DNA of 64,000 bases from Kitasatospora sp. NBC_01266. GTDB lineage: Bacteria; Actinomycetota; Actinomycetes; Streptomycetales; Streptomycetaceae. The notes below the pieces were generated by a model. It searched no databases, was not told where the DNA came from, and saw only the letters and a program-made list of their open reading frames with translations. Positions 47,495 through 55,191 of this stretch are shown here, piece by piece (the first letter of the stretch is position 1; each line of letters opens with the position of its first letter). The stretch covers positions 7,068,001-7,132,000 of the forward strand of contig NZ_CP108458.1 in the NCBI RefSeq assembly GCF_036242395.1, in the 5' to 3' direction. Both the position numbers and the translations under genes were made by a program.

Positions 47495-48775
47495 ATGAGT
47501 GACAGTCAGACCCCGGCCGCTCCCTTCACCGAGCTGGTCGACCTCGCCTCCCGGCTGCTGGGCGCCGGCGTGGTGGCGACCAACGAGGACACCTTCGCGG
47601 ACGCGGAGAACCTGCTGGTCGCCAAGCCCGCCGAGTTCCGCCCGCACACCTTCGGCCACAAGGGCCAGATCATGGACGGCTGGGAGAGCAGGCGCCGACG
47701 CGGCGTCAGCGCCGAGCAGCCGCACCCCACCGACGAGGACAGCGACTGGGCGATCGTCCGGCTCGGTGTCGCCGGCCGGATCCACGGGGTGATCGTGGAC
47801 ACCGCGCACTTCACCGGCAACTACCCGCAGAGCGGCTCGGTGCAGGGCGCCTCGATACCCGGCATCCCCTCGGTCGAGGAGCTGGCCGGGGCCGAGTGGA
47901 CCGACCTGGTGCCGCGCACCGCGCTGCGCGGCGACACCGCGCACGAGTTCGCCGTCCAGGACCCGACCCGCTACACCCATGTGCGCCTGAACATCTGGCC
48001 CGACGGCGGGGTGGCCCGGCTGCGGGTGTACGGCGAGGTGCTGCCGGACCCGCGCGACCTGGACGGGCTCACCTTCGACCTGGCCGCCCAGGAGTACGGC
48101 GGGGTGGCCGAGGCGGCCTCGGACCGCTACTTCGCCTCCCCGCACAACCTGAACGCTCCCGGCCGCGCCACCGTCATGGGCGAGGGCTGGGAGACCAGGC
48201 GTCGGCGCGACAAGGCCAACGACTGGGTACAGATCGCCCTGGCCGGGAGCGGCGAGGTGCTGGCCGTCGAGGTGGACACCACCCACTTCATCGCCAACGC
48301 TCCCGGCTGGGCCGACCTGGTGGGCTACGACGCCTCCGGCGGCGGGGATCCCGCCGCCGACCCCGACGGCTGGTTCGAGCTGCTGCCGCGCACCCGGATC
48401 CAGCCGGACACCCGGCACCGGCTGCGGCTGCCCGGGTCGTCCGCCGCGACCGGCCGGCCGGTGACCCATGTGCGGATCAACGTCTACCCGGACGGCGGCG
48501 TGGCCCGGCTGCGGCTGACCGGCCGGCTCACCGAGGCCGGCCGGGCCGCCCTCGCGCTGCGCTGGTTCGACGCGCTGCCGGGCGCCGAGGCCGCGCGGGC
48601 GCTGACCGAGGCGGGGCTGACCGAGGCCGAGGCGCGGAGCCTGGCCGAGGCCCGTCCGCTGGGCGCGCCCGCCGAGGTGACCCGGGCCGTGGCGGCGCTG
48701 CGGCCCGCCGACGGGCCGGACGGCACCGAGACCTCGCGGCGGGCCGCCGCGATCTGGCGCCTGCTCGGCGTCTGA
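47495..48775 (+). CDS. alc: Allantoicase
   Basis: 426-residue allantoate amidinohydrolase, releasing urea and ureidoglycolate. Two repeated beta domains are visible: MDGWESRRRR...DWAIVRLGVAGRIHGVIVDTAHFTGNYP and GEGWETRRRRDKANDWVQIALAGSGEVLAVEVDTTHFIANAP, each ending with VRLNIWPDGGVARLRVYG-type runs. After the second domain there is a roughly 80-residue Ala/Arg-rich helical tail (about 345-426) not needed for the fold. Second gene of allB-alc. I use the general gene name; the product feeds glyoxylate. Confidence 0.93.
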   Translation: MSDSQTPAAPFTELVDLASRLLGAGVVATNEDTFADAENLLVAKPAEFRPHTFGHKGQIMDGWESRRRRGVSAEQPHPTDEDSDWAIVRLGVAGRIHGVIVDTAHFTGNYPQSGSVQGASIPGIPSVEELAGAEWTDLVPRTALRGDTAHEFAVQDPTRYTHVRLNIWPDGGVARLRVYGEVLPDPRDLDGLTFDLAAQEYGGVAEAASDRYFASPHNLNAPGRATVMGEGWETRRRRDKANDWVQIALAGSGEVLAVEVDTTHFIANAPGWADLVGYDASGGGDPAADPDGWFELLPRTRIQPDTRHRLRLPGSSAATGRPVTHVRINVYPDGGVARLRLTGRLTEAGRAALALRWFDALPGAEAARALTEAGLTEAEARSLAEARPLGAPAEVTRAVAALRPADGPDGTETSRRAAAIWRLLGV

Positions 48776-48878
48776 CCTTTCCTCCCGCCCTTCGCAGAGC
48801 TCGCCCGGCCGGTCCCAACGGCTCCGCACCGTCTGCGAACCCGCAACTCCCGTAGCTGCCCGTACCTGAAGGACCCCC

Positions 48879-50339
48879 ATGCCCAAGAACCTCACCACCG
48901 AGTCCGGCGCCCCGATCGCCGACAACCAGAACTCGGCCTCGGCCGGCGAGTACGGCCCGCTGCTCATCCAGGACCAGCAACTGCTGGAGAAGCTCGCCCG
49001 GTTCAACCGCGAGCGGATCCCGGAGCGGGTGGTGCACGCCCGCGGCTCCGGCGCCTACGGCTACTTCGAGGTGACCGACGAGGTCGCGAAGTACACCCGG
49101 GCCGACTTCCTCTCCGAGATCGGCAAGCGCACCGAGGTCTTCCTGCGCTTCTCCACCGTGGCCGGCAACCTGGGCGCCAACGACGCGGTCCGCGACCCGC
49201 GCGGTTTCGCGCTGAAGTTCTACACCGCCGAGGGCAACTACGACCTGGTCGGCAACAACACCCCGGTCTTCTTCATCAAGGACCCGCTGAAGTTCCCCGA
49301 CTTCATCCACTCGCAGAAGCGCGACCCGTTCACCGGCATCACCGAGGCCGACAACGTCTGGGACTTCTGGGCGCACGCCCCCGAGGCCACCCACCAGATC
49401 ACCTGGCTCTTCGGCGACCGCGGCATCCCGGCCTCGTACCGCCACATGAACGGCTACGGCTCGCACACCTACCAGTGGGTCAACGAGTCGGGCGAGGCGT
49501 TCTGGGTGAAGTACCACTTCAAGACCAACCAGGGGGTGCGCTCGCTGGACGGTGCCCAGGCCGCCGAGGTGGTGGGCGGCGACGCCGACAGCCACCAGCG
49601 CGACCTGCACCAGGCGATCGAGCGCGGGGTCTTCCCGTCCTGGACCCTGTACGTCCAGCTGATGCCGGTGGCCGAGGCGGCCGAGTACCGCTTCAACCCC
49701 TTCGATCTCACCAAGGTCTGGCCGCACGCCGACTACCCGCTGGTCAAGGTCGGCCGCCTGGTCCTGAACAGGAACCCGGAGAACGTCTTCGCCGAGGTCG
49801 AGCAGGCCGCCTTCTCGCCGAACAACTTCGTGCCCGGCATCGGTCCCTCCCCGGACAAGATGCTGCAGGGCCGCCTGTTCGCCTACGCCGACGCCCAGCG
49901 CTACCGCCTCGGCGTCAACCACACCCTGCTCGCCGTCAACGCCCCCAAGGCGACCGAGGCGAACAACTACGGCCGCGACGGGCTCTCGGCCGTCAACAAG
50001 GCCGGGCGCGGCAAGAACTACGAGCCCAACTCGTACGAGGGCCCGGCGCAGACCGACCGGGCACTGGCCGCCCCGGTGGCGCTGAACGGCTACACCGGCG
50101 GCTATCCCACCCCGGCGCACACCAAGGACGACGACTTCTTCCAGGCCGGTGAGCTCTACCGCCTGATGTCCGAGGGCGAGCGGAGCCGGCTGATCGACAA
50201 CCTGGCCGGGTTCCTGGCCCAGGTCGGCCGCGAGGACGTCATCGAGCGGAACCTGGCGCACTTCCACGCCGCCGACCAGGAGTACGGCTCGCGCCTGGCG
50301 GCTGCCGTCGCCAAGCTCCGGGCCGGCGACGAGGGCTGA
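48879..50339 (+). CDS. katA: Catalase (small-subunit, monofunctional haem)
   Basis: 486-residue clade-3-like catalase. The distal His is in RVVHARGSGAYGYFEVTDE, the Asn in FALKFYTAEGNYDLVGNNTPVFFI, and the proximal haem-ligand signature is RLFAYADAQRYRLG. Spaced 103 bp after allantoicase, same strand. Uricase makes H2O2, so a peroxide-clearing role within this pathway is plausible, though it may serve general stress. Confidence 0.96.
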   Translation: MPKNLTTESGAPIADNQNSASAGEYGPLLIQDQQLLEKLARFNRERIPERVVHARGSGAYGYFEVTDEVAKYTRADFLSEIGKRTEVFLRFSTVAGNLGANDAVRDPRGFALKFYTAEGNYDLVGNNTPVFFIKDPLKFPDFIHSQKRDPFTGITEADNVWDFWAHAPEATHQITWLFGDRGIPASYRHMNGYGSHTYQWVNESGEAFWVKYHFKTNQGVRSLDGAQAAEVVGGDADSHQRDLHQAIERGVFPSWTLYVQLMPVAEAAEYRFNPFDLTKVWPHADYPLVKVGRLVLNRNPENVFAEVEQAAFSPNNFVPGIGPSPDKMLQGRLFAYADAQRYRLGVNHTLLAVNAPKATEANNYGRDGLSAVNKAGRGKNYEPNSYEGPAQTDRALAAPVALNGYTGGYPTPAHTKDDDFFQAGELYRLMSEGERSRLIDNLAGFLAQVGREDVIERNLAHFHAADQEYGSRLAAAVAKLRAGDEG

Positions 50340-50388
50340 ACCGGGCCCGACACCGGCGGGACCACCAGGGCTGACTGACGCACCCTCG

Positions 50389-50428
50389 GACGGGCCGCTC
50401 CTCCCGGGCAGTGGAGGAGGGGCCCGTC
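50389..50428. terminator. Catalase terminator hairpin
   Basis: 16-bp stem with one mismatch (50389-50404 with 50413-50428), 8-nt loop, 49 bp after the catalase stop. Confidence 0.8.
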
Positions 50429-50588
50429 GTCCGTTTCCCGCCCCGACGTTTCCCGCCCGGACCGACCGCCTGGCATATGCCATTCGGCCAATACCCGTCA
50501 CCTGCGGGATTCTCGCCGGACCACTGGGTACGAACACCGCTCGGTGGATAGGCTGGGGAGAATATCCGGGACGGCGGAAGGGGAGGCC

Positions 50589-51368
50589 ATGCCGGCACAT
50601 GGACAGGGTCATCAAATCACGCTGGACCAGGGCGAGTCCGGCCCGCACACCTCGCTGCGGCGGGCGTTGCGGCTGCTGGAGGCCGCTGACCGCCACCCCT
50701 ACGGGGCGGGGCTGTCCGACCTGGTCCGGGAGACCGCGCTGCCCGAGCCGGTGGTGCGCGAGCTGGCCGCCCTGCTCTGCGCCGAGGGCTACCTGCAGCC
50801 GAGCGACGGCGGTTGGGTGCTGGGCGGCACCTTCGCGATGCTCGGCCAGTACAACCGCGAGCAGCTGATCCGGATCCGGCTGCAGCACAAGCTCACCGAG
50901 CTGCGCGACGAGTTGGGTGCCGCGGTCTACTTCAGCCGCTACCACGACGGCGAGCTGCGGGTGGAGGCGGTGGCCGAGGCCGCGCACGCACCCGCCGTCC
51001 ACGAGTGGGTCGACTTCAAGGCCACCGCCCACGCCAGCGCGATCGGCAAGTGCCTGCTCAGCCAGCTCGACCACGACGGCCGCCTCGACCACCTGGCCCG
51101 GCACCCGATCGCCCGGCTCACCTCGCGCACCATCACCGACACCGACCAGCTGATGCACCGCCTGGAGCGGCAGCCCGCCACCCTGCCGATGCTCGACCTG
51201 CAGGAGTACGCGCTGGGCACGGTCTGCGCCGCCGTCCCGGTCATCGCCGGCAGCACGGTCGGCTGCCTGGCGATGTCGCTCCCGCTCGACAACGCCCATC
51301 GGCTGCGTGCGGCCGCCGAGTTGCTGGCCGAGCGGGCGGCGCCGCTGATGCTCGCGATGGCGGTCTGA
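50589..51368 (+). CDS. IclR-family transcriptional regulator
   Basis: 259-residue IclR protein. N-terminal winged helix at about residues 18-75 (SLRRALRLLEAADRHPYGAGLSDLVRETALP) and an effector domain with ATAHASAIGKCLLSQLDHDGRLDHLARHP. It differs clearly from AllR. The position between catalase and the lanthipeptide locus does not show a target; the purine genes are one possibility. ATG 50589 follows a GGGGAGG tract. Confidence 0.88.
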   Translation: MPAHGQGHQITLDQGESGPHTSLRRALRLLEAADRHPYGAGLSDLVRETALPEPVVRELAALLCAEGYLQPSDGGWVLGGTFAMLGQYNREQLIRIRLQHKLTELRDELGAAVYFSRYHDGELRVEAVAEAAHAPAVHEWVDFKATAHASAIGKCLLSQLDHDGRLDHLARHPIARLTSRTITDTDQLMHRLERQPATLPMLDLQEYALGTVCAAVPVIAGSTVGCLAMSLPLDNAHRLRAAAELLAERAAPLMLAMAV

Positions 51369-51435
51369 GGGCCGACCGCCGGGATCACCCGCCCGGACCG
51401 CCTGGCCGACGGTCCCGGGTGTGCTCGGCGGGGGC

Positions 51436-51468
51436 GTTGATCGGGCGTTGATCGGCTGCTGCGAGGCT
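51436..51468 (+). promoter_or_regulatory. SARP-box direct repeat and -10 before the peptide gene
   Basis: GTTGATC (51436-51442), four bases, GTTGATC (51447-51453), nine bases, GAGGCT (51463-51468). Heptamers with an 11-bp period and the second repeat 8-9 bp before the -10 define AfsR/SARP targets. The same layout occurs before lanB. Confidence 0.72.
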
Positions 51469-51532
51469 CGGCGCAGAACAGCCGGCCGAGCGCGCGAGGC
51501 CCGGCCGCACTGCTGATGAAGGGGCACCTTTG

Positions 51533-51748
51533 ATGACGCACCGGACCTGGTCCCTCCCCGCCCGTCTGCGTGGCACCGTGGCCGCCCTGGGCCTGACCGC
51601 CGCCCTGGCCGTCGGCGTCACCGGCGCGCTGGCCGTCCCCGCGAGCGCCGCCACGGCCGCTTCGGTGCGGATGGCCCACGCCCCGAAGAAGGACGACTGG
51701 AACAGCAGCACGTCCGACCAGTGCATCTCCTGCGTCGTCCGGAACTGA
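51533..51748 (+). CDS. Small peptide, candidate lanthipeptide-type precursor with Sec-like leader
   Basis: 71 residues. Residues 1-39 look like a Sec signal peptide (Arg-rich start, long Ala/Leu/Val core, ending PASA); 40-71 is a short basic then Ser/Thr/Cys tail DWNSSTSDQCISCVVRN, with Cys64 and Cys67 and five Ser/Thr within reach. ATG 51533 follows AAGGGG by 8 nt. Same-pattern SARP boxes stand before this gene and lanB, so it probably belongs to the locus. It lacks the FNLD-type leader motif of ordinary class I lanthipeptides, so it may instead be a secreted disulfide peptide. Precursor role is inference. Confidence 0.6.
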   Translation: MTHRTWSLPARLRGTVAALGLTAALAVGVTGALAVPASAATAASVRMAHAPKKDDWNSSTSDQCISCVVRN

Positions 51749-51810
51749 TCGCCCCGGCCCACGACCGAGCTCCGCTCGATCGGACACCTCCGGTCGAGCG
51801 GCAGCCGTCG

Positions 51811-51880
51811 GCCCGGCCCAGCCCGGCCCGGCCCGGCCCAGCCCGGCCCAGCCCGGCCCAGCCCGGCCCAGCCCGGCCCG
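51811..51880. repeat. 7 x 10-bp GC-only tandem repeat
   Basis: Seven units of GCCCGGCCCA (two ending in G) between the peptide gene stop and the SARP stop. The tract is all G+C and purine/pyrimidine alternating, with no hairpin-type terminator between the convergent genes. Confidence 0.9.
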
Positions 51881-51891
51881 GCTCGGTCGGG

Positions 51892-54800
51892 TCAGGCCTC
51901 GTCCAGCTCGGCCAGCAGCACCGTGACGTCCTCGGCATTGGGCAGCGCCAGCCGTTCGAACAACTCGCGGGCCCGGGTCAGCCGTTCGCGCGCGGCGGCC
52001 AGGTCCCCCAGCTGCGCGAGCGCCCGCCCGATCACCACCAGGGCCAGCCCCTGGTCCCGCTCCGCACCGAGCTCCTGGCAGATCTCCAGCGCCGTGCGCG
52101 CCTCGCGCAGCGCCTGCCGTGGCCGGCCCATCGCCCGCAGGGTGTCGGCCAGGCGGTAGCGGGCGTGCGCCTCCCGGGCCCGGATGCCGGTGTCGGTGGC
52201 GATGGTCAGGCACTCGGTGTACCGCAGCGCGGCCTCCTCGTACCGCCCCAGGTCGTACAGCGCGAGGCCCAGGACGTACAGCCCGTACGCCGTGCCGGGG
52301 CTGTCCCGCAGCTCCCGCAGCTCGGGCAGCGCCGCCTCGCAGGCGTCGGCCGCCTCCTGCGCGCGCCCGCTGCGCAGCCGGGACATGGCCGCGTTCACCC
52401 GGGTCATCAGCTCGCCCGAGCGGTCGCCCAGTTCGCGGGCCAGCGCGATCGCCTCGTCGTAGCAGGCGATCGCCTCCTGGTAGTGGCGCTGGGAGTGCTC
52501 GATCAGCCCCAGGTCGTTGAGCGCCTGACGCAGGATCACCGTGTCGCCCGCCGCCCGGCAGGCCGCCACCGCCCGCCGCGTCTCGGTGCGTGCCTCGCCG
52601 AGCCGGGTGGCACCCAGCGCGACGGTGCCGCAGAGGAAGGCGGCCCGGCCCCGCGCACCCTGGTTCCCGGTCAGCGCCGCGGCGTCGGCCAGCGCCCGCG
52701 CGGCCAGCGACAGCTGCCCGTAGTGGGCGTCCTGGCTGAAAGCGCTGAGGGCGATCAGCAGGTCGACCGCGGTCGCCAGCCGCGCGCTGCCGGCGGCGTC
52801 GGCGGCGGTGGTGCTGGTGCTGGCGCTGGTGGCACCGAGGGCCTCCCCGGCCAGCCGGGCCGCCAGCTCGATCGCCCCTTCGGACTCGGCGGCCACCCAG
52901 GCGCGGGCCTGCGGCAGGTTCGCGAACGCCCGGCCGCTCGGCCGGGTGGCCCGCCCGAGCGCGCCCGCGGTGGGATCGCCCGGCACCGCCTGCTGGAGCG
53001 CCGCGCACGCGCCGGCCAGCAGCACGTCGAGCAGCCGCTCGGTGGTCCGGGCGGCCTCGTCCACCGCCTCGGCCTCGGAGCGGCGCCGGGCGAAGGCCCG
53101 CAGCAGGTCGTGGTAGCGGTAGCGGCCCGGCGCCGGTGACTCCAGCATCGCGACGTCGACCAGGGACTCCAGCAGGTCCTCGGTCGCGCGCTCGTCCAGC
53201 GCCAGCACCGCCGCCGCCACCGCGAGCCCGACATCGGGCCCGTCGACCCAGGAGATCACCCGGAACGCGTCCGCCTGAGCGGTGGTCAGCTGCCGATAGC
53301 CGAGCTCGAAGGCCGCCTCCACCGCCAGATCGCCGATCCGCAGCTCGTCGATCCGGCGGCGCTGGTCGGTCAGCCGCTCGGCCAGGCCGCGCACCGTCCA
53401 GGCCGGGCGGGCCGCCAGCCGGGCCGCCACGATCCGCACCGCCAGCGGCAGGAAGCCGCAGGCCCCGACCAGCTCCAGGGTCTGGGCCCGGTCGGCGGCG
53501 AGCCGGTCGGCGCCGATCACCGCGGCCAGCAGGTCGGTCGCCTCCGCCGGAGTGAACACCTCCAGGTCCAGCTGGAGCACCGAGGGCAGCCCGACCAGCC
53601 TGGTCCGGCTGGTGACCAGCACCGCACAGCCGGCGGTGCCCGGCAGCAGCGGCCGCAACTGGGCGCTGTCCCGGGCGTTGTCCAGCACGATCAGCAGCCT
53701 GCGCCCGTCGGCCATCGAGCGGAACAGCGCCGATCTGGCCTCGACGCCGTCGGGGATGCTCTCCGGCGGGGCACCGAGCGCGGCCAGGAAGGTCGCCAGC
53801 AGCAGCTCGGGCGCCAGCGGGTCGGGGCCGCTGCCGCGCAGGTCGGCGTAGAGCTGGCCGTCGGGGAAGGCGGGCCTGGCCCGGTGGGCGGCGTGCAGCG
53901 CCAGCACGGTCTTGCCCACCCCGCCCATGCCGGCCACCGCGACGACGGCGGGGGCGCATCCGCCGGTGCGGGTGAGCGCTTCGCGGACCCGCTCGACCTG
54001 CGCCGCGCGCCCCGTGAAGTCGGAGACGTCCGAGGGGAGCTGGGCCGGGCGGGGGAGCGCGGGCCGGGCCGGGGCGGAGCCCGTGGGCGCGGCGGCCCGG
54101 TCGGCCGGGACGCCCGGGGCCTGCGGTTCGGCCGGAGCACCGACCAGCTCCAGGTCACCGTCCAGGATGCGCCGGTGCAGGCCGGAGAGCTCGGGGCCCG
54201 GCTCGACCGCCAGCTGGTCGATCAGCAGTTCCCGGGCCCGGCGGAACACGGCGAGCGCGTCGGCCTGCCGTCCGGCCTGGCAGAGCGCGCGCATCAGCAG
54301 CGCGTAGGGACGCTCCTGGAACGGGTAGTCGGTGGTCAGCATGCTCAGCTCGGGGACGCAGCGCGCCCCGTGACCCAGCCGCAGGTCCAGCTCGATCCGC
54401 TCGGCCAGCAGCCGCAGGCGCAGCTCGCCGAGCCGGGCCCGCTGGTGCTCCGCGAACGGCCCGGGGATGCCCGCCAGCGGCTCGCCCTGCCACAGCCGCA
54501 GTGCCCGGGCCAGCAGCTCGCGGGCCTCCTCGGGGCGTTCGGCGGCGGCGAGCTCGGCCTGCGCGGCCAGCTGCTCGGCCTGGTGCGCGTCCACCGCCCC
54601 CGGCTTCAGCAGCAGTTGGTAGCCGTCGCCCAGCGAGACCAGCACCTCGGGGTTCGCCCGGTTCGTCTCCAGCACCTTGCGGCACCGCCAGGCGTAGGTC
54701 CGGACCGTGGTGGTCGCCGCCGACGGCGGGTCCTCACCCCAGAGCGCGTCGATCAGCTCGGCCGCGCCGGCCGCGCCGCCCGGGCGCAGCAGCAGGACCG

Positions 54801-54897
54801 CCAGCATCGCCTGCTGCTGGGGGCTGCCCAGCCGCAGGCTCGCCGAGCCGCGGCTGCCCCGCAGCGGGCCGAGGACCGAGAAATTCAGCTCCTCCAT
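51892..54897 (-). CDS. AfsR-type SARP transcriptional regulator (SARP-NB-ARC-TPR)
   Basis: 1001-residue regulator. Residues 1-250: OmpR-type winged helix plus BTAD domain (MEELNFSVLGPLRGSRGS, TVRTYAWRCRKVLETNR, LSGLHRRILDG). About 320-330 is a P-loop, GMGGVGKTVLALHAAH, followed by an NB-ARC ATPase (LLIVLDNARDSAQLRPLLPG). The last 300 residues are tetratricopeptide repeats. ATG 54897 follows GGAGGG by about 5 nt; the open frame to 54972 adds a non-SARP prefix. Divergent from lanB and convergent with the peptide gene, both with SARP boxes, so it is the pathway-specific activator. Confidence 0.93.
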   Translation of the reverse strand: MEELNFSVLGPLRGSRGSASLRLGSPQQQAMLAVLLLRPGGAAGAAELIDALWGEDPPSAATTTVRTYAWRCRKVLETNRANPEVLVSLGDGYQLLLKPGAVDAHQAEQLAAQAELAAAERPEEARELLARALRLWQGEPLAGIPGPFAEHQRARLGELRLRLLAERIELDLRLGHGARCVPELSMLTTDYPFQERPYALLMRALCQAGRQADALAVFRRARELLIDQLAVEPGPELSGLHRRILDGDLELVGAPAEPQAPGVPADRAAAPTGSAPARPALPRPAQLPSDVSDFTGRAAQVERVREALTRTGGCAPAVVAVAGMGGVGKTVLALHAAHRARPAFPDGQLYADLRGSGPDPLAPELLLATFLAALGAPPESIPDGVEARSALFRSMADGRRLLIVLDNARDSAQLRPLLPGTAGCAVLVTSRTRLVGLPSVLQLDLEVFTPAEATDLLAAVIGADRLAADRAQTLELVGACGFLPLAVRIVAARLAARPAWTVRGLAERLTDQRRRIDELRIGDLAVEAAFELGYRQLTTAQADAFRVISWVDGPDVGLAVAAAVLALDERATEDLLESLVDVAMLESPAPGRYRYHDLLRAFARRRSEAEAVDEAARTTERLLDVLLAGACAALQQAVPGDPTAGALGRATRPSGRAFANLPQARAWVAAESEGAIELAARLAGEALGATSASTSTTAADAAGSARLATAVDLLIALSAFSQDAHYGQLSLAARALADAAALTGNQGARGRAAFLCGTVALGATRLGEARTETRRAVAACRAAGDTVILRQALNDLGLIEHSQRHYQEAIACYDEAIALARELGDRSGELMTRVNAAMSRLRSGRAQEAADACEAALPELRELRDSPGTAYGLYVLGLALYDLGRYEEAALRYTECLTIATDTGIRAREAHARYRLADTLRAMGRPRQALREARTALEICQELGAERDQGLALVVIGRALAQLGDLAAARERLTRARELFERLALPNAEDVTVLLAELDEA

Positions 54898-55191
54898 GGC
54901 TGCCCTCCAGGCGGCACGCAATCTCCCTCGGCTCGATTGACAGGCACAGGGTAGCCGCCGCCGGACCGCCATCCTATGCGTCGCGCACGTATGTTCCGGT
55001 CACGTACCGGCATGTCGCGGGCCAGCTCCGACGATCTTGTTCAACGCGCGTAGAAGGCCTGGTCACCGTACCGCCCGCGCGGGTTGATTCGCTGTTGACC
55101 GGCGTTGCCTAGGGTCGATGGCGTCGGAGGCGGGGCCGGCCACCTTTGGCGCCGCAGAGCCCTCGCCGCGCCGCAATCGGGACGGAGCCCC
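54898..55191. other. 294-bp divergent promoter region, SARP gene and lanB
   Basis: Contains the lanB SARP box. I looked for a short precursor gene; frames from 54976 and 55118 give no Cys-bearing, leader-like peptide, so none is called. Confidence 0.6.
55083..55115 (+). promoter_or_regulatory. SARP-box direct repeat and -10 of lanB
   Basis: GTTGATT (55083-55089), four bases, GTTGACC (55094-55100), nine bases, TAGGGT (55110-55115), a strong streptomycete -10. A partial third heptamer GTTGCCT lies at 55104. Geometry is identical to the peptide-gene site. Confidence 0.78.

Noticed and set aside
54976-55053. 25-codon frame in the SARP-lanB spacer as a lantibiotic precursor
   Set aside because: No Cys, no leader-like sequence and no ribosome site.
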